A DNA stretch of 64,000 bases from Brugia malayi (Eukaryota > Nematoda > Chromadorea > Rhabditida > Onchocercidae), in assembly GCF_000002995.4 (NCBI RefSeq), contig NW_025062475.1, forward strand, positions 4,936,528 through 5,000,527. Reading direction: 5' to 3'. The translations under genes were made by a program, and so were the position numbers. Each line of letters opens with the position of its first letter. Position 1 is the first letter of the stretch. The notes under the pieces are model-generated. The model was given only the letters and a program-made list of their open reading frames with translations. It had not been told where the DNA came from and did not search any database. Below, in pieces: positions 12,833 to 27,316 of the stretch.

Positions 12833-13015
12833 CTAAGTCTTTAATCGGACAGAAGTAACTATGTAGTTGTGGGATAGATCGATTGTATTCAAAACGATCA
12901 GTAATTGTTGCATCGCATCAGGGGGCAGGGGAGGGGGACCAAGGTATTGAGAAAGGGGATGACACTGGCATGTGGACACATGTTCCTGCACAGCAGGGGG
13001 TGCAATCTCAGGTAT
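12833..13015 (-). other. GC-rich island: exon-like frame and G-runs
   Basis: On the minus strand a frame of 60 codons runs to TAG at 12833-12835, with a CACCCCCTGCTGTGCAG acceptor-like sequence inside and the peptide QYLGPPPLPPDAMQQLLIVL. The plus strand at 12919-12958 carries four G-runs (GGGGG, GGGG, GGGGG and a later GGGG), a possible quadruplex. I cannot say whether it is coding. Confidence 0.25.
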
Positions 13016-13221
13016 TCATAATTTGAAGCTTCCCTGTCCTTTTTTTTTTTTTTTCTTCCCATGAACCTTTTCATCCTTAATTCTTCAGAAGTTAGACATC
13101 GAAACAAACAATTACCGTATCAGGAAAAAGGGAATGTTGAGGGAAAGTGAAAAAAGGAAGGGAAGATAAAAGAATAAAATAAGAGAATAGAAGGGATTTA
13201 TAAATAATAATTTAATGTGCG

Positions 13222-13268
13222 GTACACATACACACACACATACACACGTACACGTACACACACGTATA
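13222..13268. repeat. CA/ACGTAC microsatellite
   Basis: Alternating CA and ACGTAC words, on a stretch with otherwise ordinary AT-rich flanks. A similar CA/ACGT tract lies at about 17085-17350. Confidence 0.85.
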
Positions 13269-16200
13269 GAAGATAAGTACGTCAAAATAATAAAATAAAG
13301 TTTGAAAAGAGAAATTTTCCGTAAAGTTTGTAAAAATCAATAAGAAAAGAAGAAAAAATTCCACATAAGATAGCAGCAAAGGAAAAAAGAATTAAATAAT
13401 GAAAAAAACAACAAAAAAAAGTTATTTTTGAATTTTTCAATCTTCTTTTTCTTTACAATAATATTTACAACGATTATAATATTTTGTAGTTATAAAAAAA
13501 TACGAAAAAATTTGAAATTAAAGTGATGTTAAAGTTTTGTTGATACATTTCATTCTCATTGTTTCTCTTAAAATGAAATCAGTTGAAATCACAAAAACTT
13601 ATGCATTATTTCCATTTGAAAACCTTTTCTCTCTTTCATCGCAAATTTTAGATAATCGAATTAATTCAAAATTGATTTCTTATGTTAATTTAGAGTCTTA
13701 GTTACTATTATTAAATTAACTATTTAGTTATTGCACAAAAATTAAATTTGTAATTTATGAATTCCATTCCTATACTTCATTAGCTAAAGTGTAAACCTGA
13801 TGTAGTATATTCATAATAATTGTATTATAGAATAAATAAATTTAATAAAAATATGTTATATATATTTCAAATTAAAGCATATATATGATAAGTTTGCTTT
13901 ACGTAAATCCCTACATAATATATTGAAATATTTGTGGATTAGAGCTTCGATATATTATTTAGTATTTAGGTATAAAATATATTTTTGAGAAAAGCTTTAC
14001 CATATTGGTAATTATTTATGAAATTATTAGTGAATAGAATGAATGAATACATAAGGAATAAAGAAAATGAAGATGAAAGCAATAGAGAAGAATGAAAGGC
14101 TAATTGTAAGTCAATTAATTATTTGTTTAGATTATTACCTAGTATATAATCATTTTGATGAAGATTTTAAAGAGAGAGAGAGAAGGAGAGAGGGAGAGAA
14201 AAAAGGAAAAGGTAATCATTTATGTTTAGTAAATGTTTCAACAATTTTCAAACACTGAACTCGATAATATTTTGCTAAGTGAAAGTTTATACTTTCTCAT
14301 AGATATGATGGGAAAGTCTATTTTCTTTTCTTTCTTGCAAAATTCAAATCCAATATATGACACTTTGACCTCTCTTCGTTTTTTTCTTTTTTGTCCTCTT
14401 TTTCTTTCATCATCATCGATTATTATTTGTAAACAAAGATTGGAAAGAAATTCATATCGATGACCGATGACGATTATACCGCCATATGAAAAATATTCTA
14501 GAAATGAAATGAAAGTATGAGAAAGTTCAAAGTGACCGTTGATCTTCTTGGACTTCTAAATAATATCTTCTACCCCACTTCTCATTGCTAAGGATTTACA
14601 CTAAACAGAAAACAAATGAAATGAAAGATGATGTGAGAAAAATTTTTTTTTTCACTCAGAGAAATTATTGGCAAAAGAAAAAAAAAAAAAAAAAAAAACA
14701 AACGAATGTGAGGCAATCAGTGTCACTGGATGAATTGCATTTGTAAAACTTCACAATTCAAAATATTATTTATAATATTATGAAAAAATTTTCCATGAAA
14801 TGTAGATGTAAACTATTGATTTGTTTTTTCATTTTTTGTTCTTCTTGCATTTTTCCATTATTCGGAATTTTTCAAAAGTAAGAAAGAAAAAGAAATATCA
14901 AAGCAAATCGACTGAAAAAAAAAATCATTATTACTATTTTAGCATGCTAACTAATAATTCATTTACTTTATTTTTTTGATTGCCAACATGAAATTTTCCT
15001 GGTTTCAATTTTTTTTATTAACAACTAATTAAGTCTTAATGTGCTAGTCGTTGACTATTCCAGCACTATAAATTTTGTTTGCCTTTTTGATTTTTTTTAG
15101 AAAATTATATTATTAAATTCGAAAATTTGCATTGTAGTGTAAGCTTAAAATTAAAAGTTAATACTTGAATGTAATATGGTTAACAAAATGCGGAAAAAAT
15201 TAAGTTCATGATAATGATATTATCATTGATATATTTGTTAATGACAGCTTGATACTTTCAAATAATGTATACATCAATATTTAATTTTAGTTTTTTTAAT
15301 TGTCTGATCTATGTAAGAATGAAACATAAAAGCAAAACGAATTTGAAACATAAAAAATATTTACCATTTTAATTTATTATATATTTAGAATTCTGATCTT
15401 ATTCATTCATATACTTTTTTATCTTTAGATAAAGGAAAATACAACTTGAAATAAATGACAAATATTTTATTAAATATAATGCTAATTAGTTTACACTTCT
15501 ATTACTTTTAATTAATTACCTATAGCTTTACAATATAATCATAACATATGATTTCTTCCTTCTAGCACTTTTCTATCTTTTTAATAAATATATTCATAGA
15601 CTAATATATATTTATATGAATTGAACCATCTCAAAAAATCAGAACTTATTTTTAACTTTTCAAAAAGTTTTAATTTATGTAAATGCATATTAGTATAAGT
15701 ATGTTTATGTATGTCCATGCATGTCTGTGTATGTTTGTGTCTGTGTGTATAGAAGTATTGAAATTATTAAATGTAAAGGATATATGAATGAGACAAGGAT
15801 GAATTGCTGTTGATGATAGTCCACGGTTTTGCATCCTATTTTCATTCAGCATTACTTTACGAGGGACAGGAATTAGAGACGATGGATAGGACGAGGGACA
15901 TGAGACAGAGGACAGATGACAGTGGACAGAGACCTTGACTACTGTAACTCTTTCCTCTCAAAATTCGTCCTTGTAAATATATGCATTCATCACAAAATCC
16001 TTCCCACTCTTTTATCTATCCTTTACTTTTCACTTCAATTCATACATTTTTCTATTAAAATCTTTTATTAATAAAACGAAAATTTTCAACTATTTAAAAA
16101 AGTACCTTTTACCTTCTCTTTCCTACCCTTACTTTTTACACAATTTCAGAGAAAGAAATTTTTTGGCAAAAAAAAGATTAGCAATATTGCAAAGAATAAG

Positions 16201-19200
16201 GATGAAATAGATAGTATAACAGATAGATGAAATGGAAAACTTTACATCGTTGTTAGGCAATCATTAAATGCAATGACATTAGCAATAGTAAGGAATGTGT
16301 AGTTTTTTTATCGTTGTTGTTGTTATTGTTGTAGCAATAGCACTTACTAGTGTCATACAATATTTCTCCTAGGCATATTTATTGTTCTAGTAATCGTTGT
16401 CGAGGTACAATATTTATTCAGATATATTTATTGCTTTAAGAATAATGATAGCAGCAGTGGTAGTAGTTGTCTTATTAAAGTGGTCATTCTAGTGATAATT
16501 TTTTATAAAAATAGAGATTAAATGCTAAATAAAAATCAAAAACTGAAACAATGGAAGTGAAAAATAAAAAATAAAAGAATTATTTATAAATGAAATTCAA
16601 TACTGATTTAGCAACAAGTACAAAGAGAATATTAATAATTGGGATATTAATCTTTTTTTGGTTCAAAGAATGTTTTTAACAATGTTTAATATTTCTATTT
16701 TTTTCTTTAATTTATTTTATTTTAAGCATTTTAACTGTTTTTTCTTAAATAAAAAAATATTTAGGTTTTTAATTATATTTTAATTACACCTTACTTTTAT
16801 AATTATTTTCTTTCATTTTTTTTTATTTTATGTTTACACTCAAATTATTTTAAATAATTTTTGCTTTTCATTCATTTATTTTGTTTAATATCTATTGGAT
16901 TCAATTTCAAATTTAATTCTAATTTTAAATTATTGCTTATTAAAATAAGGAAAAAGAACCAAATGTTAATTAAAATTGATGGTTAATTTCTTCTTATTAA
17001 AAAATACGAATAATTATGAAAAGAGTTCTTTTCAAAAGTTTGAAGAACAGTTAACAAACCATAAATAGCTTAAATAAGAACACACACATACATACACATA
17101 CATACATGCCTAGACATATATATGTGTGCAAATACAGGTATACATTTATATACGGATACGTTTTAGGTTAAAAAAGATATATGTACATACGTGCACACGC
17201 ATGTACTTATTCACATGCACACAAGCAGGTCGCCATACATAGGGGACAAGTAGATGCATTGATATATGTTACGCTAGCAATTACGTACACGTACACGTAC
17301 ACGTACATACAAGGGATACACATACACGTAGTCATTCATATACGAACAGCCAGCATAAAAGTACACAAAAATTTAAATGTTTGCATAAATGGACACGTGG
17401 TGAAAGATAAATAGTGATGAAATAATATAGTATCATTATTTATTGAATACTTCATTATTCCTCAAAAAAAATAAAAAAAAGAAGAAGAAAAGTAATGTGA
17501 AGTGACGATGCGATGGAAAGGTAAGCGAGACAGGATAATTACCTGTATCTTCTTAATCCGTTAAGTAAACAGAAAAGTGTGGAAATGATTGGGTGCAATT
17601 ATTTCTCTTCCTTTTCAAAATATGCATCATTGATGACATACGAATATAATCGTTATTGATGATGCCGAATAAAAAGGGATTTTAAAAAAAAAATTTTTTT
17701 CTTTTCAAACTTGAGAAAACAAAAAAAAAAAAAGGAAAAAGACTTAATTATAATCGAAAAAAAAAAGATACCGTAGGAAGAGACAGCAAAGAGCATGTGG
17801 AAATGAAAAAAGATTTAAGAAAAGAAAAAATAAAATAAAAAAATTATTTTTTCTCTTGTCACTAACAGGTAATCGAATGGGGACGAATTTGACATTCACC
17901 GTCATTACTGTCTACTATTATTGTCACAATCATTGTTACCAAGTTTATAGGTCAACGGTCCATCAAAAAGGAATAACAAACAATACAGGTGCGTGCTGCA
18001 GCTATTTACTACTAATTCCACCACTACTATTGGTTACATTTTGTTTTCTTTACATGAGGGACCAAAATTTTTTGTTTTCTTTTTTCTTCTATTACTTGTT
18101 TTAATATTTGAAATTAAATTCTTAAATAACATCATGCATGCAAGTAGCAAGTAATTAGCAGTTAGTAATGCATAAAATAATGATTTAATAAGATATATTA
18201 GATAGAACAGTATTAAATATGCATTTTACATATAATGAATAAGCAGACAAAAGTAAAAGCAATTTATTACAGATCGAAAATACAAATATTAAGTAGTTTT
18301 AACAATTATTAAGTAAGTTATATGCATGAGAAACTTGATATTAAGTACCATTATCAATGATAAAAGAAAGTAAGAGTGGTATTTTTCGAGTAAAGATCAT
18401 TCAATCGTGTTTAATTTTTGTTTTCTTTTTTGATACTTTTATCTTCGTTTACTTCTTATTATGAAAATGCTCAGTAATCTAGTTTTTAAAAAGTAATTTA
18501 TGAGAGAATTTGTTAATTTTTGAATTTAATTACCATCTATGGAGGCATTATACTTTTCAATTTCGTATTTTCCAATAGTCCTCACAAATTTCAGTAATTA
18601 TTACTACCAATTATTGCAACTGCATTTGCAACGTTTTTTATCATTGTTAACTATTGTTATCAACTTTCATAATTATGATTGTCATTGTTTACTATTATTG
18701 TTGTTGCCAGAGCTTCTTCAAGCATACAATTAGTCATTAGTAGGAGTAAATGAAAATTTAATTTTTCTTTTGAATTATTATTTCCAATTATCAATTCCTT
18801 TCTTTTCTTCCCTTCGCCAAACATATGCATATTTATGTGTATAATATAATATTGGAAGAAGATAAATGAGATAATTCTCATTCTCTTTAATTATTACCTC
18901 ACAATATTGCTCAGAGTTAATTGTCTAAATCGATATTTTTATATTGCAGTTTGTTGGCACTGGAAATTGCAAATGACATTAATGATTATAAGGTTTAAAA
19001 CAATTTAAAATACTGTTAGCATAGCACCAGTAATGATGATGATAATGTTAGTAATGATGATTATAATGTTATAATAGTAATAACAGCCATGGTGACGGTG
19101 ATGATAATGTTAGTATTGATGATTATAATGATATGACAGCACTAGTAGTGATAGCATTGCCACTAAATATATTTTTATTGCCAATTTCATTTGTTGTTGA

Positions 19201-20969
19201 CAATGTTATTCGATTCGATACTTTTATGTGTTTGAAAGTTTCTTTGTTTCTATTACTATTACTATTTGCTTATTGTGCACTTATTGCATATATCAATTGT
19301 TCACCAATATAATAAACTCTGTCGGTTTGAAATACATTTAATTTCTTACTTTAAAATGATAATATAAAACCAATGTTTACTATTGTGCATGTGTGATTAA
19401 ATCATAAAAAGAGTAAATTTGTAAGATTTGAAAAAAAAAATGCAAATTTAAATTGTTATATCATTTCATCATATCACAATAGCAAAATAACGCAATTAAT
19501 GAAAAAAAAAAGAATTAATTTTGATGTAACAGAATTATTTCATCTTATGCGGTTTATTTTGTGCATATGAAAAGTGCATGCTGCAAGTTACGAATGCATG
19601 CCGCAAGTACATTATATAATTCTTTTTTTTTACAACTGAAAAAAGGTATGCAATAATGATTGATTTCTGATGTTTTATCCGTAGAATGGTAGCAAATCAG
19701 AATCGATAATTCGTAAAAATTTGAAACGGAATCCTCAAGCAATATTAGGTTGAGGTAAAGTACTTTAATATAACTTTTCTTTTTGCTTATGTAAACAGCC
19801 ATAAAATGTATTTCATTGATATGAAATAAGAATTAAACTTTTTAAGATTTATCTTGAAATATAGTAAGGCCATGCTAATGTGAAATATACAAAAAAAAAA
19901 AAGGAAATGAAAATTTGTTTGAAAACTGAAATTAAAATAGAATTTAAAAAATTTGCAGTTTTTTATCGATTTTACAATTATCAAACAAATATATATAAAA
20001 GAAACAGATGGAAATACTCATAGATATCATTTTAATGCAACCATAATTACGAATTTTATCACTTTTCCGTTAGAAATGACGTTTTAAACTCATTCAAAAA
20101 AAATTTTTTTTCAGTTTCTTTTTTTAATTAATTTAAAAATTTTTAATCCTACAGTATTGTTTTCTAGTTTGTTTTTTTAGTTATAATTTTAAATAAAACT
20201 AAACATTCACATGCCTACCTGCATGTTCTAATATTTGCATGCATCATTTTAAGTTCATCAATGCATGCATTTTAACTGTGAGTAATGCATGCATTATAAT
20301 AATACATTTAAATTTATATGTGTTACAATCATATATTGTCAGCGTGTCATTAATTAAAAATTTACTATTATTCGAAATTTGAATTTCACACAATGAAACC
20401 GACGATGAATTAATAAATAATATAAATAATTTTAAAATGGAAAATTCGAAACAAAAAAGCGATTTTTTTTCAATGTCAAATTCTTTTCAATGTCATTATT
20501 TTAGAAAAAAATTATAAAAATGAGCTAATTTGAGGGAATAAACATAGGGAAAATTCTTTTGTTAACGATGAAATGGATAGAAATGCTTAATTACAAAATA
20601 AGAAATAATAATAATAAAAAGATATTACAATATTTAATCACTTATCAGTTGCATTCTCTATTGCAATTAATTGAAACAAAATCATAATGATAGCAATTTT
20701 TTCACTACAAAATTAATTATTTTAAGTATCTTTTTTTTAAATCATTGGTCTAAATCTCAGTTAAAAAATTTTGTTAGAAAAAAAATGAAAAATAATAAAT
20801 AAGTCGTTTTAAAAAGGTTTTTTCATCACTGTGGCTAAAATATGACAGGTGAGCAACATCTTATTGATGAATCTATCAAAAAAAAAAAAAAAAAAAAGAA
20901 AAATAATGTTCGTTGACCATATGTCTTTTACATCACATGTTTGTGACATCATAATGACCAGTAAAAAAA

Positions 20970-21180
20970 AAAGCGACAAAATTTAAATTTCGTAAAAACA
21001 ACAAGACAAAATTGAAATTTCGTAAAAGCAATGAAACAAAATTTAAAATTCATGAAAACAACGAGGAAAATTTTAATATCACAAAAACAAAGGGGCAAAA
21101 TTAAAATTTCACGAACAAAGATAAAATTAAAACTTTATAAAAACAAACGAAAAAATTTAAATTTCAACGAAAAAAAAACG
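20970..21180. repeat. Degenerate A-rich tandem repeat, period about 30
   Basis: Roughly seven diverged units based on ACAAAATTTAAATTTCGTAA followed by AAACAAC-like bases. Units differ by substitutions and small length changes. Not coding on either strand as far as I can see. Confidence 0.7.
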
Positions 21181-24100
21181 AAACAATCTTTGCAATTCTT
21201 TTTTCTATGAAATATACTTATTTTCATATCCATTCAGTTCATTTTTTTCCCCTTTTTCTTTCTTTTTTTCTCTTTCTCTTTCTTTTCTCTTTTCGGTATG
21301 CTTTATTTGTTGATTGAAAGATTTTTTGAGTGGTTTTTTCCAGCTGAATGTGTGAAATGAAATAAAAATGGACTGAAAACGATGAAGATAATACCGTAGA
21401 AAAGAGGTCACAACCTCTTTCTTTACTACCTAAAATCTATTTTATGAGCTATTTTTATGTGAGTACCATCCTCCTACCTTTAACCGCTATATGTTACCCT
21501 ATTTATCTTTATAACTACTCAATAGTAAATGAATGAATGAATGAGGGAACAGAAGGAATGAAGGAAGGAAGAGAAGGAATGAAAGAGGACAATAGAATGG
21601 ACCACTTCGTTTTTTTTTTTAATTTTGAAATAACTTCCAAATAACCTTCAATGAACTCATATAGAATCGATCGTAAAGTTTAATTATTGCGCATAGTAGT
21701 AGTTATGTTTAAATAATCTTTTGAAAAAAATCTTTTTAAAAACGTTAAAATCAATCAATATGTATATTGGTTGATTGAAAATATAAAATTTAGCTTCAGA
21801 AATGTACAAATTTTCATCCCAATTAGCAATAATTAATAGAAACATGGATTGTTTAAGGCAAAAACCAAAAAAAAAAATAAAAATTAAATATTTAAAATTT
21901 TGCTTTTCATTAATGTAAATAAGAAAAGTTACAATTATCACAAACTGCAATTAATAAATGCAAAAAAAAGAGCGAAAAGCAATTAGAAAGTGAAAAATAA
22001 TTGCTAAATGTTTGCATATTTATTTTGTTTAAAATAAATTCAAAATTCAAGTTTCAGTCAAATATTTTATACAAAGTGAAAGTAAAATTATAAGCATTAA
22101 AATTGCTAATTATTATTTGTTATGCAAAAATAATTTTTAAGAAATGTTAATTCTAGCTGAATACAGTAATCAAAAAGAAAAAAATTTGCAAGAAAAGAAA
22201 TGTCAATGAATTGAGATTACCTTTTAATGTTAGGTAAATATCTAATTAAATGATATCATAGAGTCTTTTTCAATGAGAGGTAAATGATTTATTTGATTAT
22301 ACCTTCAAATCATTCAATCAGATTAACAATTATGCAAAAACAATGCATAAGTACTTTTTACTGTGTAATTTTATTTGTTTATTTAAATTCTTATTGTTTA
22401 ACATCACTCATTCTCACCTTTAATCCTTTTTTGCGGTGTTTTTTTTTTTTTTTTTTTTTTTTTTTTTGTGACGAAAGTAACTTTTGATATAATTCAAATT
22501 TAGCTAAATTTGATCTAATTTTTCTTAGATTTCATTTATTAAATGTGAAAACAAAATTTTCTAATACTTTTTAATACTAATAAAAATAAATGAGAATTTT
22601 CAATTCAATTGCAAAATTTTGATCCTGCAGTAGATTTTTTGATAAAAAATGTATTTAAAAAGAATTAAATTAAGCTAAACCTGCTTAACTAATCAAGTGA
22701 TTATCAGATAAAGTGAAATTATTTGCTTGTTCATAAATATTACGAATTTCAAAGAAAAATTAAATTAAAAAAATTAAAAATTGAAATTATTGGAAGTATC
22801 ATCAATGAATTTGCCAAAAAATTATCGGAAATATTCAATTTTATTGGAAAAAAATGATGACCAAATTCGACAAAAAAAAATCTCACAAAATTTAAATCAA
22901 AAATTTGAAAAATTGTTAGAAAATAACAATAAACTAAAAAATAAAGAATACAGTGAGGTTTATCATTGTACAAAAGACAAAAATAGATACCTTTTGAAAA
23001 TAAATTTTAATATTTCATTTTTATTAAAAAAAGCTTTTCTCTCTTTCTTTCATTTTTTTCTCTTAACTGAAAATAGTTATACAAATAAGAACTTATAAGC
23101 TGAATAATGATCAATAAGAAACTTCCGGTTATACTCCTCTTCCTCTCTCCCTCTCTCCCTCTCTCTCTCTCTTTTAACCAAACGGATACTATCGTTCTTT
23201 ATTGCTTCGCTTATAGATTCGGTCACCCTTTCTTGTCCTACATTCTTTTTCCGGTTTTCTTATTCCTTTTCAATTCCGTTGCAATTTATTAGAAAAGTAA
23301 AATGAGGTTTGAATGGCTGCACAGGAAACCTAAATAATTATTTGCCACTTCCCCTCCCTCTCTCTCCCCTCTCTCTCTCTCTCTCTTTATAAGATTATAG
23401 TTACACTATAATCTTATAATTATAATATTGTTTGTATTTCTTTATTCCACAACAATTTTATCCTTATTTTACTCTCCTTCCTTTCTCTCTCTCTCTTTTC
23501 TGATAGAAAGGAAAGTAAAATTTTCATAAAAGAAATAGAAAAAGAGAGGAAGTGGTTAACATTTTAAGTATTAATAAAATTTCAAATTTAAAAAAAATTT
23601 AAAAAAGAATTTTATAAAATTTTGAAGTCACAAACAGTGGTGAAAGCATAATGAAAGATAAAATCAGATCATTAGATGACAGATATTGATTATGATAGAG
23701 TCTTCGTTTTAAAAACAAAAAGTTTTTATTTTATACTTTAACACATAAATGCGTGAAAACACGTATAAAATCTTTTACACGTACGAAATCTTTGGACACG
23801 CATAATTTTGCTATACAAAAATATAGAAATTCCTTTTAAAAAAACACACATAAGCCCTCTTTCCACTTATAGCACTTACAACACGTATGAGTAAGGACTG
23901 GTACGTAAGACACATGTGCAATACACGTATTTGACGTATGTAATCATATTTAAGTTATAATAAATAATATTCATATCATATCAAATTGAATAATAATAAT
24001 ATTTCTCTAATAAAATATTTGATAGAAAAAAAATTTTTTTCCTTCCTTGTTACTAAAATTTAGAAATGAATTTAATAAAACCCAATTTTACAATTCAAAT

Positions 24101-26702
24101 ATTTTTCTTTGTTTTATGTTTCAAATTTGTTTAATATTTATAATTCGTTGTTCTTTTTTAATAACTTTTAAACTCCAAACGATTAATTATTTATTAATTT
24201 TTTCATAAATAAAGTAATAGTGAAGGAATGAAGATAGTGAAAATAAAGAAATAAAATTTGAGAAAATAATTTCAATTTTTTTTTTTTTTTTGACTATATT
24301 TACGATTGTATCAAAATTTATGGATTTATTAGTGAAAGATAGCATTGTGATATGACTTCTACCTGAACCATTTTTTTATTTTATTGAAGCGAGCGGTATT
24401 GTTGAAAGAGTTACAACACACACACACACACACCTGCCAGGTATGTATCATTAGCTTCATCGTTGTTTCAGGTGTTCAAATCTCTTCTTAAGTCTTTTCT
24501 TTCTTTCATCAAACAAAAAGATTACTTTTTCTTAAGGGAAAAATTTTATTCCTTCATTGTTTGTTTTGTTTTTATTATCGTTTTTGAAATACTGAATTAA
24601 ATTTTTGAAATGTTTTTTTTTTTTTTTTTTTCTTTTTGTAAAATTTTATCAATAAGTAATTTTAAAAAGAAAAAATAGTTTTAAAAGTTTTATTATTTTT
24701 AAACCATTATTAAAACTATTAGAAATTTTGAAATATTCTTTTGTGCGCTTTTACTGCTTCTTTCGTTTAATTTAATTTTTAAATTTAAATATAGCTTTTG
24801 ATTTGAATTTCCGCATTGTCCTTTATGTTTAGAAAAAAAATAAAGAATGCTTTGATCACTGGGAATATCGCAATTTTTGTTTTCCCATGAGAGTATACAA
24901 TCGGTTAAAATATGTAATTTTTAGAATTTTTTCAAGCCAAAATCAAGAAAAGTTATTTCTAAATTTAAAAAAAAATAAAATAAAATAATAAAACAAGCAA
25001 TTTGAGTCTAACGTAATTTTCTTTAATGAAACGAAGTAAAAAAAAACAAAAGACAAAAGGTTGCCGATAATAATTAATTAATTATTTGAAAAACTTTCTT
25101 CCAACCACAAATAATTATATTAAAATTCAAATAAAAATTAAAATTGAAGAAATTGACAAACTGACATTAATTTGACTATTAAAAAGACTTTTAATTTATA
25201 ACAAACTTTTAAAATGATAAGTGAACAATACTTTACAAAAATTTCTAAACTACTAACAGAAATAAAAAAATTGGCATAAAATACTTTTTGTAGGTTATAT
25301 AATTTAAAAGCATTGTAAAAAAAAAAGAAAAGTATTAATATTAAAAATATTAAATTCCGTATAATTCTAATTGATAGCCAAATTCTTTCAGTCATTAAAT
25401 CAATATTAGTTGCAATTAGTACTATTGGCAATTCACAAATTTAGTTTACAATAGCATTTATTACAATAAAATCTGCTTTTAAATAATTGAAATATTATAA
25501 TAATTTAAACCAAAACTGAAAACATTAATATTCTTTGATCAAAGTTAAAGTATTTAATTTTATTCAATATTTTATTGTAAAAAGCATTTCAATGTGAATT
25601 TTGAAAAATAACGCCGTTTTAATCTGTGAATTTTCATTCCAAATAATAATAATTTCTTTTATTAATTTCAATTTTTCATTCTTTCAAAAACATTAAATTT
25701 TTTTCCTTTCTTCGCCCACCTAATCATTGCTATTGCTAATGAAAATTTTATTAAATCCAATAATATTCTTTTATTAATTAAGCATTTTAAATTTTTAATA
25801 ATTCCAATAAAAATGATTTTTTCAGATTCAAAAAAAGAAAAAAAATTGATTTTTGTTAACGTCAACAATGTGATAATAGGATGAAAAGTTGTAATTAGTT
25901 TGTGCACATTAAAACTAAAAATGCGTGATGCAAAAATCTTTCATTATAACATTTAACGAGTAATACTGTTAAAAAAGTAAATTATATGTTGTGAAAAGAT
26001 CAACAAAAAAAGGAAAAAAAAAAATGGTTGAAATAAGTAAATATCGTTTTCTACTAGGTATTTTGATTAAATTTAAATTTGTTTAAATTAAAAATTTGAC
26101 AATAAAAAAAAACAAAAAAATTAAAAAATATGTTTTGTTATTGCTTCCTTTTTCTCAATTTTAATTCATCAAATTTATTTGCAGCAATTTATCTAATTAA
26201 TTTAAAAGACTAATAAAAAAATTTTTTTCTACATTATTAATAGACTTATCCTCATGTTAAAACTGAGTTTAATGAAGTTTTATAATTTATAAATTAATAT
26301 TTTGGAATAAAAATTTACTTTTTAAAATGTAAGAAAATCATTATCAAAGTAATAAAAGTAAGTTAGAAAACAATGATAAAAGTTTAAAATTTTTGAGTTA
26401 AACATGAAATTATTACTACATATTACTATAGAAAAAATAATATAATAAACTTTTATGAAATAAAGTAACCATTTCGCATTTTGCATAACTTTGCATTTTT
26501 GCTTGATTTATGTTAAATGCTTACATCATTTCGCGTCATTTTAGTTTACAGTTATTAATTTTTAGTCTAATAATATAATTAATGCCTTAAATTTCCAATC
26601 AATAATTACTTAATAGTAATTTGTCAATTTAATATTATAAAACTAAATAATTTGTTGAAAAATTATAGAAAAAGTTTTGTCTCTGTTTTTAGGATAGATG
26701 CG

Positions 26703-26943
26703 CTATTTACTAAATGTACTTTTGATATCTTTTATCTTTATCTTTAGTGTTGGCCAATGATCAGTAAGGTCATTAATATGTGACAAAAGCGCCCTCTGAT
26801 GCAAATGTAATATAATTTTATTATACTTTGTGCATAATACTACAATAATGATGATATATATGTCATATTTTCTACTTACCTTTCCATTAGTTTCAGTAAG
26901 ATATGCATTAATTTGCGCAAACGTTATTTTATGCAGACGTGCA
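26703..26943 (-). CDS. Unrecognised protein, last two exons (partial)
   Basis: Two consecutive exons with consensus splice sites and matching phase. The first (26880-26943) follows a CTTACGTTGCAG acceptor, encodes ARLHKITFAQINAYLTETNG plus K, and ends AAG|GTAAGTAG. The second (26703-26795) follows GCATCAG, encodes 30 residues including SHINDLTDHWPTLKIKIKDI, and stops at TAG 26703. The first exon needs two bases from an upstream exon, which I could not identify; the open frame at 27317-27554 lacks a donor in the right phase. The residue composition is ordinary for a soluble helical protein with a basic C-terminus. Family unknown. Confidence 0.42.
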
Positions 26944-27316
26944 CTGCAACGTAAGTCTGTTTATTCCTTTTTGCTAATACAAAATTAATGAATTTTTAAT
27001 GTTTAGTTTTTAATCAATCTTCTGACGCATTTTTAATTTTGTTTTTATGAAATATTTCTTTGATATTACTTTATTTTTAGACGTTTATTTAAATTTGCAT
27101 AATTTTCGTACTTTGTCCTTCATTGTATATCGCTTTTAGATAATATTAAAAATACCCATTTCTTATTGTGAATCAAAAAATTGAAATATTCAAATTTGCA
27201 AGTTAAAATGTTTTGCTGTATCTGTTTAAAATATTACTTTAACTTAAATTTCATATTTAATTATATATATCGAAATGAAAAAAATGAATGTGACGAAAAA
27301 AAATTAAAAATGGTTT

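Larger units (their letters stand above)
8610..26702. other. Long gene-poor region
   Basis: About 18 kb, strongly AT-rich, with homopolymer and microsatellite tracts and no gene model I can support. Notable contents: a GC-richer island with an exon-like plus-strand frame (10061-10290), a minus-strand frame at 11268-11405, a G-run island (12833-13015), CA/ACGT repeats (13222-13268 and 17085-17350), TGCATGCA words (20211-20300), a degenerate A-rich repeat (20970-21180) and a long T-run (22439-22467). An A-rich plus-strand frame at 22805-23098 (97 codons, Lys/Asn/Gln-rich) is within the length expected by chance. Confidence 0.5.

Noticed and set aside
14245..14559. Minus-strand stop-free frame of about 104 codons
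   Set aside because: No splice sites or partner exons. Open frames of this length are expected once or twice by chance in a window of this size and composition, and the middle is simple A/G-rich sequence.
17856..18104. Plus-strand 82-codon frame with a hydrophobic stretch
   Set aside because: Ends in T-rich simple sequence, with no supporting donor or neighbouring exon.
22805..23098. Plus-strand 97-codon Lys/Asn/Gln-rich frame
   Set aside because: Low-complexity A-rich composition, no convincing splice context or homologue; within chance length.
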